Assembly: GCA_032622095.1 (NCBI GenBank)
Contig: CP136061.1
Span: 197,022,935 to 197,086,934, forward strand
Direction: 5' to 3'
DNA: 64,000 nt
Source: Siphonodentalium dalli
Lineage: Eukaryota; Mollusca; Scaphopoda; Gadilida; Siphonodentaliidae
The stretch's first letter is position 1; each line of letters starts with the position of its first letter. Shown piece after piece: positions 47,270-58,383 of this stretch. The position numbers and the translations under genes were made by a program. The notes beneath the pieces are model-generated. The model was not told where the DNA came from and did not search any database. It saw only the letters and a program-made list of their open reading frames with translations.

Positions 47270-47469
47270 TTAAAAGCGTGTGTCTTCTGTGACTGTGTTC
47301 AATGTATCGCTCGATGGATTGTCTTTCACAGGAACGTCGATTTCCGAAGAAAAATCTGTAAACTTGTTGAAATAATACAACGATGCGTGGGCAGCGAGAG
47401 GTAGCAACACGAGTACCATTACACAGTATATGAAGATGTCGTAACTCCCTGTTGAATCTTTTATGAAAC
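47270..47469 (-). CDS. Terminal exon of MCT-like (SLC16 family) transporter
   Basis: The acceptor on the minus strand is TTTGTGTTGCAG at 47470, and the exon runs to the stop TAA at 47270-47272. It opens GFIKDSTGSYDIFIYC, the conserved loop and start of the last membrane helix in monocarboxylate-transporter-like MFS proteins (usual text: G-D-x-T-x-S-Y-D). A hydrophobic helix VMVLVLLPLAAHASLYYF follows, then a short polar cytoplasmic tail ending EDTRF. The two opening bases complete a Gly codon with the single base left by the exon at 62353, so phase, motif order and strand all support the join. The implied intron is 14,883 bp. A different upstream exon partner cannot be formally excluded. Confidence 0.75.
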
Positions 47470-47791
47470 CTGCAACACAAACAATTTTAAAATCAACATG
47501 TACGACGCGTGTTATGTTATTGGGGCATGCATATTTCATTAAATTTACATGGAATGACAAATTCACTGATAAATGTGAAATTAAATGGAATGAAATTCAG
47601 TATGTATGTTTACTAGAACGAAATACAAGCCAAGTTCAGTTTCGGGTGTTGAAATTGTCACTATGAATATTATGTGCGTAGCTGATAGCTGAAGCATCGC
47701 TTTTCAGATTGTGATATCATTTGGCAATGTGATTGACTCACTCATCGGTATCGGAACAAAAGGATATTAACATGCCTACCCGAGTTATGCG

Positions 47792-49842
47792 CCTGGGGCC
47801 TGTTTCATGAAGGCAACTTATGACATAGTTGGGACTTAAGATGGTCATAAGTTCAAACTTCAGACATAGGTGCGTTTCACGAACAAGGTCTTAACTTAAG
47901 ATGGTCTTAACTTTGATCTTAACTTTACGATTGCTGTGAGGTGTCATAAGATAATCTTAAAGTTAAGACCTACATGTACGTTGTGATCCGCAGTTGGTCC
48001 GAAATGTGGATGGATCCAGTTCATGTATATATTATTATAAACACATTTAACTGAATAACATCTTGATAGCACGGAGGTGTGTTTCAGAAATGGTAGTAAT
48101 TAATAACCAACTGGTAAGCTATATATAGGAGTGACGTGGCCAGTGGTTGCAAGATTGGGGGGGGGGTGTCCGCTACTAACTGTAAACCGCCAAGACCGGA
48201 CTATATATACATGTCTAATTGCTGTAACAAAAAGAATACATTTCCATAGAGTTGGACATCATTTGCGATTCAAATCACCCAATCGCACTGTAGACAATAA
48301 TCATGTTAAGACAATTAGTCCGAACATTTTCACATCGAGGATAATAGTGAATGATTTATACTCAGGTTTTTTTTATAAATGCTTATGTCAGCTATTATTA
48401 TTATTATTTACTTGCCTTTCTATATTATTATGTTATAATTTGATTGTAAAATATATTGTATATGTACCCCGTATATATATCGGCAATATAATAATACATA
48501 ATATGTGTTATTTTATTATTATTATGTATATTATCATAACCCACCCACGCGAATCTCAGATCTTATACATTTATTACATCTGCATCACATGTTTATTAAC
48601 TATGAAATAAAAAGATAGAGAGCATGTATATATAAAGTATACGGACCGCGCGGGCACACCGGGATCCGCGAAAGAACATATCATTGTGAACCGGCCCACA
48701 AACCACTTGGGGAATTACTAAAATACCAATATAGACTATACAGTGGTATAGTCTATATTGGTATTTTAGTAATTTTCCCCAGGGGCATCTGAACCGGCCG
48801 TCTGTTCATGTTTTGTTAATTATAAACGCTCTTTATTAGAAGTCGTTGCTTTGGTTTTTATTAAAATATATATGCAAAATGTCGTTCAACATAAAGTACT
48901 TTCGAAGTTCATACGCAGTTTGTTAACTATAACAGTCGTTTGGCATATTTGTCAACATAACCAGAGCAAATGGCATTAACATCATTTATATATGGCTTCT
49001 ACAAGTATGTCTCAGATTGGAAATAAGTCTATTTGGAGCACGATATGAAGTCCTGTTCACATTATAGCAATATAAATAAAGAGCGTTTCGTGTTAGTATT
49101 CCATGAATGTTGGCAATCAATAAAGAGCGTTTAGTATAGTGCTTCCATCGTGGTGTATTGTGTGTGTATGTCGCTGTGGCGACATATTCTGTTTCCTGGT
49201 ATTATAGATGCTTCAAAGACGTATAATATATTAGAACCTAATATCTGCATTGAAAGGCCGAACACATGTCTCGCGTCGCCTTAATGGCATGTTATATGTG
49301 TGAAGGTTCACATTCTGAGTCACAATGTATATTGTATAAGTCCCTTTGATAACTGAAATAATATATTTGAGCTCGTTACGTTTGTTTAAAATAGGCACTG
49401 GAAGCATTCAGCTATGTGTGGATGGAGTCTGACGCGAAAGTTAAAAAAGAGAGAGGTATAGTAGATGGGCGCGAAGTGCCCAATATGTTAAAAAGCGCGC
49501 TCGTGCAGTTAAGTATATGCATCAGTCATTATACTGATTATCGCCCTTGGATTACAATATCATAATTATTCTTAGACACGCCCTAGTATCTGTCACCATG
49601 CAGACACTGTACCTGGGCATATAACATAGACAGAACCAACATTTTCTGCGCATAGCTGTAATAAATGTCGAGAGCCAGTCTAAAAGCGCGCGAACTTAAA
49701 ATACTACTTAAGTAGGACTTAATCTTGTTTTGTGAAACGCGTTCTTGAAACGGAAAAGTTACATCATAAGATCCACCTTAGATCTTAGATTAGTCCATCT
49801 TAAGATAATATTATGACATTGCTTCATGAAACATGCCCCTGG
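47792..49842. mobile_element. 2-kb non-autonomous element with CCWGGGGC termini
   Basis: The left end reads CCTGGGGCCTGTTTCATGAA and the right end is the inverse of CCAGGGGCATGTTTCATGAA. Inward both arms contain CTTAAGATGG-type segments. The ends resemble the GGGGC..GTTTCATGAA termini of several cut-and-paste DNA transposons in marine animals, but no transposase is present and the superfamily is left open. It contains a perfect hairpin (48709-48780) and several AATAAAGAGCGTTT motifs (48830, 49075, 49125). The ORF 48131-48610 has no recognisable domain. Confidence 0.6.
48709..48780. repeat. Near-perfect 33-bp hairpin
   Basis: GGGGAA and a long arm containing TTACTAAAATACCAATATAG are followed by a six-base loop (CAGTGG) and the exact inverse arm, closing TTTTCCCC. 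At least 26 consecutive pairs are perfect. GAACCGGCC lies close on both sides (48690 and 48790). Perfect pairing implies recent origin or selection. Confidence 0.8.
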
Positions 49843-51143
49843 TTAAGCTGTCTCTATCAACCTATTGCAGTATAACAATACAATTTTTGTCAGATTATGA
49901 TGTTCTTTGCAATGGTGATAGACCAGCATGAAGGAAGAGATATCCACACATTGCACCTCTCTTCTTTTCAACATATCAGAGTTATTGCCCTTTTAAAAAT
50001 GTTATATGAATCGTATGAAACAAATTGACATTGCTACAAATCATAACTAAATTAGTTTGGAGGAAACGCCTTCGGTTTAAATGTTTATTACGCGCGCACC
50101 GCGTATATACTGTTGTCCAAATTCTAGATAGCTATGGTTCGATGAGCGTTTTATTTATAGATAATGGTTTTTTCCCGTCTAAATGTCGAACTGCGCGACC
50201 AGGAGGCCGAGTCCGGTAAAAGGTGTAGTTGGGAATTTCAATTTCGTTTATTTTCCTTTACATTATTATGTCAATAATGTTGATTTCTATAGATATTTTT
50301 CGTTTTGCAGCGCGCTGATGGTTGTGGTCGGAGACGGCCGAGTCGGCCGCCGGTTCGTTAATTAGGTGCTGGTTGTTATTGTTATTTTAACGGAATTCTG
50401 AGTTGGTCATTCGCGAAACCAATATATTTTATATTCTATAATTACAATCATGGGTATATAATATATGATCTTGAGCGCGTTACCATTTCTGACTATGGTT
50501 TTCTTGTGGCTTATGACCTGGAAATATTTGCATAGACTGGTTGTGTGACAATTGATGGTCGCGTATCAAGGAGAGCCTGCTTTAAGCTGACACACTTTCT
50601 GTTACATTGCTAAACAATCCCCATAATCGATGATATAGCAACGCCTTTCCACTTCCTATATTAAAGCCGTGAGAAGAGCCTTTTTCAATTTGAAAGCGAC
50701 ATGTTACCATCTATCAACTTATAAGGAAGCGCAGTATAGAATCGGAAGTTAATTTAATAGGTACATTCTGCGCAGCAATTCAAGTATGCACATTATTATT
50801 ACATAAAGAGTGCGCGGTAAGCAAAACGCCGTGGCGGTTATTCTGGGGTACTGATTCACGGTGATCCATAAATACCAATAGATTGAGTGGTGAGGATTAG
50901 TGATGCGCTATAGTGTAATTGGCATGGTGGTGTCTGTTTTATCCAAACCTCACTATACATGTAGATGACCATGTATCACCGCGACACAAATTGAAACACA
51001 TGTGTGCGTTGCGAACCTTATATACATGAACGGGTGCACATTTCATATATAGGTCTAAACTTTCCAAAAATTGTTATGTTCGCAATCATTAAAAGTTTAA
51101 ACAAGTCAAGACAAGACAATTATCAATATTTAGTTAATCTATA
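49843..51143. other. Intronic stretch, little recognised
   Basis: Includes a patch at 50805-50885 (AAAGAGTGCGCGGTAAGCAAAACGCC and a following TGATTCACGGTGATCC) that is repeated near 55385 and, inverted, near 56470-56575. A palindrome GGCCGAGTCGGCC occurs near 50336. No coding region was supported. Confidence 0.4.
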
Positions 51144-51790
51144 TCTATATTTGCTAATATATGTCTGTCTGTGTTCTACAGAAATTCACGGGTCAAAAAT
51201 GTCTAATAGGGGTAACTGTTTACGAGGAACTTAATGTTGTGGATTAGAATTTTCTAAAGTGACGCTGCTTTTGTCAGGGGCAGAAAATGGGGAGGGACAG
51301 CACATATTTTTTTTGTCGCCGATTTCCACCAAACTTATACATAGTCATCTCCATGAATCTAATCGCGTGATTTAATGATGTCAACATTGGCGCCGTTTGT
51401 GACATGGTTGCACGGAAGGGGAGAGGGGCACCGACATTGATAAACACATTCCAAGCGCCGATTTCCACCAAATCCAGCCGGCCAATTCAAATCGATACAA
51501 ATTCTTTTCCATGATACAGGGAATCTAATCGTGTGATTTAAAGACGCCAAATTGGTTCAGTTTGGATGAGAGATTGGGAAGCACTAAATTTGATAATAAT
51601 TTGTTTAGACTACCACCAAACTTATACATAATCATCACCATGCTAGCAGGAGTATAATGGCGTGGCTTAAAGCTGTCAAAAGTGGCGTCATTTGAGTCAG
51701 ATGTGAACTGAAGGGGAGAGGTGCACCAGACCTGATACAACTATTTTTAGCGCTGATTTCCACCGTATCGATAACTATTCTTCTCCATCA
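51144..51790 (+). mobile_element. 5' fragment of the 4728/17041 Helitron family
   Basis: Begins A|TCTATATTTGC, continues TGTCTGTCTGTGTTCTA and then the family's repeats in inverse orientation (CGCCGATTTCCACCAAA, GAGAGGGGCACC). The CTAG end is missing; similarity stops near 51790. Confidence 0.65.
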
Positions 51791-52146
51791 AGTGGTCTGA
51801 CAGAATACGTGTACATATTATAACTGTTTTTGCAACGATATCGAATTTAATTTACCCAGTGAGTATTTTCTCCCAAGTTGTTATAATTACGTCACATGCA
51901 AAATAAGGAATTTACGATAAAATGTAGTTGTATCTCGTAATACTAGCCAAATAAGGAACAATTTTACAAACATCTGGCATAGTAATAAGTATGTACGTGC
52001 GCGTCTAAATAAGGATATGATGCAATCGTATGTCACACAAAAAACAGATGGCGTGCTTATCATATAATATGATCGTACGTGACACGTAATGGAGCAACCA
52101 CCAAGTTGATCATTAAGTTCAACGTTACAATAATTATATGATGTAC

Positions 52147-52670
52147 CATACAGGGTACTGCATGTGTTACACCACTCGGAGAAATGTCTGTGTCGTCACA
52201 CAAATACCATGCTAGAACTTGGATTAATATATTCGTAATCGTATATAGTCACCAATAGCCGGGTTACTACCGTAGTAACGGACATTGCCCATCTAGTGAA
52301 CTATTCAAACCCAGCATTGAAATCATGGTTATGATCAGTCCAAACATATGAGTAAAGTTCGAACATAAGATAGCTGAGAACCTGGTGCGAATTTAACTGT
52401 GGTGGGGCCTCAAGCATATCTACCCCTGCACGTCAGAAAAGAAAAGTAGCTTGAGGATGGAAGTGAACCATCATCCCACAGTGAAATCAACCAGGCCTGT
52501 TGGGTTTGAATAGTTCACTAGATAGGCAATGTCAGGTACTACGGTAGTAACCCGGCTATTGGTGACTATATACGATTACGAATATATCAATTCAAGTTCT
52601 AACATGGTATTTTAGTGTGATGACACAGACATTCCTCCGAGTGGTGTAGCACATGTAGTACCCATGTATG
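52147..52670. repeat. Long inverted repeat (arms of about 168 bp)
   Basis: Arm 52147-52313 pairs with 52501-52670 around a spacer of about 190 bp. Landmarks: GGGTACTGCATGTGTTACAC near the outside and GCCGGGTTACTACCGTAGTA near the inside, with their inverses on the other side. No ORF. It behaves as a fold-back or MITE-like element. Confidence 0.75.
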
Positions 52671-52739
52671 TATATATTCATATATATATATCACAGCAGA
52701 AGTTTCCTTAGAATTAATGGATGGAAATGGAATGCCTCT

Positions 52740-52985
52740 AATATTTGTATCATTTGAGTCGGACATAGATTACCTTAGCTGCAGGCAATCAATGCAATAC
52801 GTGTAAACTATGTAGAAAAAGAAATTATTGAATAAAGTGTAGTGAATATGATGCGTCACTTTAATATTTGAGTCGGACATAGCTTACCTTACCTGAAGGC
52901 AATCAATGCAATAAGTGATGTAGAAACAGAAATTATTGAATGAAGTGTAATGAATATGAAGCGTCATTTTAATGCAATATCGATT
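52740..52985. repeat. Two-copy 114-bp direct repeat
   Basis: GAGTCGGACATAG occurs at 52756 and 52870, each followed by ACCTTA, GGCAATCAATGCAATA and AAATTATTGAAT. A diverged third unit may lie near 53060 (GATCAATGCAATGACC). It sits beside the 164-bp array and may belong to the same element. Confidence 0.6.
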
Positions 52986-53267
52986 GGGAGGAAGAGAAAT
53001 GTCACTTTAATAGTCAACAATGATATACATATATATATAATTATAGATTATTCCCATTGAAGACGATCAATGCAATGACCAGTGTAGAAATGGAAAAAAA
53101 ATGTTGCCTGAATGAATCGATGTGTGAACATAAAGTCTCACTTTAATGAAATGTTGAGATGATGGAATCAACAATGAATTTGCAATTTCTGTAATGATGA
53201 AATTGGTTCACATACCGGTATACATGTATATGCAGCTGAAAATGTGAATTGACTGAAATGTAATTAT

Positions 53268-54950
53268 GAAAGTGTCAATGACACTGTAGCTCAATGAGGA
53301 AAGGGAATAATTTCATGTGTTACAGTTAATGGAGCGATTAGGAATGTGGAAAGTTGAAAGGCCTAGTTATGCAAAGATTAAAATCCAAGATGGCCGCGAC
53401 AGCCATCGTTTTTTTGCCAAATGACACAAAAAAGACTCCTTCCTATTTACATGTCATTGTTAACATCCTTCACAAATTTCATGATGATCCGACAAAAGAT
53501 ACGACCTGTAGCCCGTGTCAAAGGATTTAGTCATGTAAAGAGTAAAATACAAGATGGCTGCTGGCGACCAGGTTTCTTGGTTGAATTCAAAATGAACCTT
53601 TTCCCATCTACATGTAATTGTTAACATCCATTACAAATCTCATGATGATTGGACCAAAGATTCGACTTGTAGCCCTTGACAAAGAATTTAGTCATGCAAA
53701 GAATATAATCCAAGATGGCTGCTGGCGGCAATGTTTTTGGTCGAACAACCCCAAAATTACTCATTTCCCATCTACATGTCCATTTTAACATCCATGACAA
53801 ATTTATTAATGATCAGACAAAAGATACGACCTCTGGCCCGTGCTAATGGATTGAATTTTGAAATCCAAAATGACCGCTGTCGGCCATGTTTTCTGGCCAA
53901 ATGACCCCAAAATGACTCACTCCCATCCACATGTCAACATCAACATTCATGACAAATTTCATAATGATCTGACCAAAGTAAGGACCTGTAGCCTGTGCCA
54001 AAGGATTTAGTCATGCAAAGATGGCTGCTGGTGGCAATGTTTTTTGGTCAAACTACCCCAAAATGACTCGTTCACATCTACATGTCATCTACATGTCAAT
54101 AGAGATGACAAATATCATAATGATATGACCAAATGTACAACCTAGAGCCTGTGCTGAAGGATTTAGTCAAGCAAAGAGTAAAATCCAAGATGTATGTTGG
54201 CCGAATGACCACAAAACAGCTCGTTCCCATCTACATGTCATTGTTAACACCAATGACAAATTTCATGAAGATCCGACCAAAGCTACGACCTGTAGCCCGC
54301 GCCAGAGGATTTAGTCATGCAAAGAGTCAAATCCAAGATGGCTGCTGGTGGCCATGTTTTTTTGGCCGAACGACCCCAAAATGGCTAGTTCCCATTTGCC
54401 TGTCATTATTAACATCCATGACAAATTTCATGATAATCAGACGAACAGTATGACCTTTAGACCACGCGAATCGATTTAATTTTGAAATCCAAGATGGCTG
54501 CCAGCGGCCATGTTTTTTGGCCGAATGACCCCAAAAGGATTCTTTCCAATCTACATGTCATTGTTAACATCCATGACAAATTTCATGAAGATCCTACCAA
54601 AGCTACGACCTGTAGCCCGCGCCAAAGGATTTAGTCATGCAAAGAGTGAAATCAAAGATGGCTGCTGGCAGCCATGTTTTTTGGTGGAACAACCACAAAA
54701 TGACTCGTTAACATCCATGATAAATTTCATGATGATCAGACAAACAGTAAGACATGTAGACCGCGCCTATCGATTTAATTTTGAAATCCAAGATGGCCGT
54801 AAGTCGCCATGTTTTTTGGCCAATGACCCAAAATGACCTGTTCCCATCTACCGGTACATGTCAATGTCAACATTCATGACAAATTTGATAAAGATCAGAC
54901 CAAAGGTACGACCTGTAGCCCGCGCCAAAGGAAATTGTTGACGGACACAC
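53268..54950 (+). repeat. 164-bp tandem array (copy 2)
   Basis: About nine units with GACAAATTTCATGA, CGACCTGTAGCCCGCGCC, GGATTTAGTCATGCAAAGAG and TCCAAGATGGCTGCTGG. The left flank (53268-53350) is the inverse of the flank at 770-865. The right side ends in GACGGACACACACACGCAC, a microsatellite-like terminus. ORFs at 53421, 54133 and 54510 are translations of the units and share the phrase PIYMSLLT. Units differ in length, some lacking internal blocks. Confidence 0.85.
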
Positions 54951-56924
54951 ACACGCACACATGGACGTTGTTGAGCTAATAATGAATATGTGATGTGTCG
55001 CTTTTAATGAATTGGCAATGACAGCAGTATGGAAACGGTCACTGCGGTGGAGTTACAATACATGCTGTTAGGTTATGATACACGGTCTACAGCCCTACAG
55101 GTATTAGCGGGTTGTCACACCAGACGTTGAAGAAAATTATGATATATGTCCATGAGGATCTTTTTAAAGATTGGGTAAGTGACTAAGTGTTGGCGCTGGG
55201 TATAGCTGTTAAAACATCCGTTAAAACCGCCATAAACAGAATTAATAGTATAAACAAACCTTGTTCTTATACCAATCATAAATACATGTATCACATTAAT
55301 TTCAGCATGTTGTTATGTTAGTACTTTGTGTTACATTGTATGTAAGCAAACGTCATCTTATGTAAACAAACAGTACATCTACATGTATGTAAAGAGTATG
55401 CGATAAGCAAAACACTCAACACCGAGTAGACCCCACTGCATATACATGTATATGAAATTTTGTTAGAAATACCACCGTTATTTACGCCTTTAGATTAGGC
55501 TAATTTGGGGACATTTTGGGGGACAGAGGTGATAGGTTTGAGTGAGGGGGGGGGGGTACCCCCTTGTGACTATCGGGGGTACTTTTTAAAGTAAACCGAA
55601 AATGGGGGCTGTTTGGTTGTTCTGAAGCATATGAAAGGTGAAAGAAATGAACCAATGGCCCCCATATCATTTCCTGGCAACTTGGGCTTATATCAGCATT
55701 CAGCAAGTTATGTTACATGTACCCTTATAGTTTTGTAGGTCACAATTTATTGAATATTGGGAATATTGGATCATTTGACATCAACAAAGCCATTTTATAG
55801 ATGTACGGTGCTTGAAAGTTCACCAAGCAGTTCACCAACACACTGATCATGTGTATTTCAAATTAAAATTTAATTTAATCCAAGTTAAATCGCATAATCA
55901 AAGTAATTAATGGCTGAACATCACCAACTGTGGAATCTGACCCAATGCCTCCCATACAGAGAGGCCTAAGCTGAATGAGGTTCCCAGAGGGTGAATTTGG
56001 TGATGCTAGCCCTCTGGGGACCTCATTCCGCAAATGTCAGCCACACTAAATTCAGACTTGGGGACCGCCCACCTCTAGTTCTATTGAGAATCATATATTA
56101 ACCCTTCATTTACTAAATGCTTATTGACAAGTAGATGTTGTGGGAAGTGTTCAGATAAAGTCGTTCGTTGAACTTTTCTGAACATTTCCAACCAATTAAT
56201 AGATATCCTTCTACTAGTACACATGTACATGTATGTATTATCTGTTAGTCTGTTGTCATCTGCTTGCATTTCCTGAACACCCCTCTGAATGAATAATAGA
56301 TCATTCAAATAAATTCTTTTTTACTTGGTGGGAGAATCCATTTAGTAAAGAAAGGGTTATATCAAATTTTCGCTACGATAAGGCAGCAATGATTCATAGC
56401 CTCTACATTCTACAATTCAGTGGAATCATGAACTTATTTACAACATACCGCATTACCGGTATAGCCATTTAATAAGCTAAATCTCCGATTTTGGTGTTGA
56501 ATGGGTCACCATGAATCACTCTCAACCTAATCAATCACCACGGTGTTTTGCTTATCGCTCACTATTTACATGCTGTATATATACAAACGCTCCGCTCACA
56601 CAAAGTGTTTTGCGGAAAATAACGCATTCTTAATATGATCATTATTCTACATGTATACTATTAGGATATTATTGAGGAAACTTTCATAATAATGGACATC
56701 CATCGTGAGTAAACTAATTCAATTTACGCAACATTTATGAATGTATTTCCGCTGTTTATTTTATCTTGATAGAAACCGCGCGGCTGGCCAAAACCCAGCG
56801 AGCGGGACTATGCGCGCCTACATTTTGTAAACATGAAAGTCTGAAAGATATCTGTATGAATTTGAACTGAATACACATGTACTACCCTGCTGGGCAAAAC
56901 AAGTGTCCACTTAACCACGGTGCG
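54951..56924. other. Intronic stretch, nothing coding recognised
   Basis: Contains a G run near 55545, a hairpin at 55973-56028, and at 56265-56310 a segment (GAATGAATAATAGATCAT) that is also present in the 4.37-kb tandem units near 30410. Confidence 0.4.
55973..56028. repeat. Hairpin with a 19-bp stem
   Basis: GAATGAGGTTCCCAGAGGG is followed 18 bases later by CCCTCTGGGGACCTCATTC. The stem has only one mismatch. Function unknown. Confidence 0.65.
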
Positions 56925-57195
56925 CTTAGCATTGCCACTGCGGCCGAAATGCAACTTCACAGCGGCTCCACCAGCTAACTACAATTGGGCCGCGGTGTAT
57001 TTGCCATTCGACCATGGTGTAGTTGCCGCTGTGTGCATTCATTAAACTGAAAAAAGACAATATAAACCAGAAATCTAACCACGGTGTACATGCCATTCGG
57101 CCCCATTGTAGTTGCTTTTCGGCCATGGTGTACATGTGTACTTGACGGTCGGCCATGGTGTACTTGCCGCTCGGCCGCGGTGCTCAACTGCAGTT
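56925..57195. repeat. Minisatellite of about 22 bp (GGCCATGGTGTACTTGCCGC)
   Basis: Imperfect units containing CCATGGTGTA or CCGCGGTGTA and TTGCCATTCG or TTGCCGCTCG lie in two blocks, about 56925-57030 and 57078-57195. Overlapping ORFs on both strands are by-products. Confidence 0.65.
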
Positions 57196-57416
57196 ACAAA
57201 CTCTGAAACCGCCGCCGAACGCCAAACATACCGCGGTGCCAATGGACACTTTGAAGTAAACTTACACCCTATAAGGTGCAGACGTCCCCGCAAGTCGTCG
57301 TAGAGAGTGTCCGTCGATTGGTATCACTGGCCGGCTGATGCAGATGGATAATCGTACAAGCAGGTCATTGGTGTGATCGTGGATCGGCGTGGTAATTCTC
57401 TCTGTCTATATCCCGC

Positions 57417-57455
57417 GCATGCGCGCTATGTCAGGAATTCCCCAAAATCTACTAC
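57417..57455. repeat. 39-bp segment repeated at 59733-59771
   Basis: GCATGCGCGCTATGTCAGG followed by AATTCCCCAAAATCTACTAC occurs here and at 59733-59771, same orientation, 2.3 kb apart, flanking the unidentified coding region. On the minus strand both read SRFWGIPDIARM; the copy here then meets a stop. This looks like an exon-containing duplication or a recombination breakpoint. Confidence 0.75.
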
Positions 57456-57532
57456 ACTCCTCCCCACTTTCTCTTTCCGTTTCCTTCCACAGTGGAATCC
57501 AGGCATCCAAAATAAATGGGGGGTGTTCCCTG

Positions 57533-57613
57533 TATGAAACATCAAGGTATTCTCTAGAAGGCCATCCTCTATTATGAAACATCAAGGTATTCTCTAGAAG
57601 GCCATCCTCTATT
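57533..57613. repeat. 40-bp tandem duplication
   Basis: TATGAAACATCAAGGTATTC through GGCCATCCTCTAT is present twice with a period of 40 bp and no differences seen. Confidence 0.8.
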
Positions 57614-57699
57614 GGTTCTCGTCTCCCTTTTCTATGTTTTTATCAAGTGTGGCTGCGCCCATTACTGTGTATCCTTTCAATGAAGGGACCTGCTATCAG

Positions 57700-58383
57700 T
57701 GCCAGAGGCTAATTCTTCTATAACGATAAGCAGGATGATGGTAGCCACTTCCTTATAGGGATGCACACCTAGTACTTTTCAGTCCATGAAGGTTTCCAGA
57801 TCAAGTCATCAGACAGTGCTTGTCTGTTTCAAGTTTGTGTTTGGACCAATTTATTCCTTATACCATCACTGATGATATATGTTGACTGGACCTACTGGTT
57901 GGACCGTATTGCCTTCCTGGAAGACTATGGTTATGTCTGCTGTTTACTGTCATTGTGTCAGTATGCTACCACGACACCTTCCCAGAAGGCAATGGCTGTG
58001 CGTGTCATTAAATTTATGCCATCACTAATGGTACATGTTATTAACTGGGCAGGCTGGCTGCGCCAATACGCTACTGCAACACCTTCTCAGAAGGCCATGG
58101 CTGTGCATGCCATTAAATTTACGGTCATATCATTGTAGCACTTCCCTTCGATGGAGGGAATTATACCAGAAACTGATGGTATCGTGGAATGCGATATTGA
58201 CTTCCACCAATTTTTGACCGATTCCTTCGTTGAAGGAAATTAGAGTCACTGCCGACCAGTATGTGTTATTAACTGGACACTTTGACTGTGCTAACTCTGG
58301 TACTGCCTTCCTTGAAAGCCCTTTTACTGTTGTACTGGTACCATAGTAGCACTTCCCTTCTGTGAAGGAAATTATAGTATCGC
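57700..58383. repeat. Imperfect CTTCC...GAAGG repeats
   Basis: Phrases such as CCTTCCCAGAAGGCAATGG (57973), CCTTCTCAGAAGGCCATGG (58081), CTTCCCTTCGATGGAGGGAA (58141), TTCCTTCGTTGAAGGAAATT (58223) and CTTCCCTTCTGTGAAGGAAA (58350) recur. Each is a short palindrome. Those around 57975 and 58080 also share CATTAAATTTA downstream. A minus ORF at 58130-58417 crosses the repeats and has no recognised domain. Confidence 0.5.

Noticed and set aside
48131-48610. 159-codon plus-strand ORF in the MCT intron
   Set aside because: Hydrophobic, AT-driven composition with no motif; it lies inside a non-autonomous element.
53421-54836. ORFs sharing PIYMSLLT
   Set aside because: By-products of the 164-bp array.
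56926-57303. Several ORFs on both strands
   Set aside because: They are produced by the 22-bp minisatellite.
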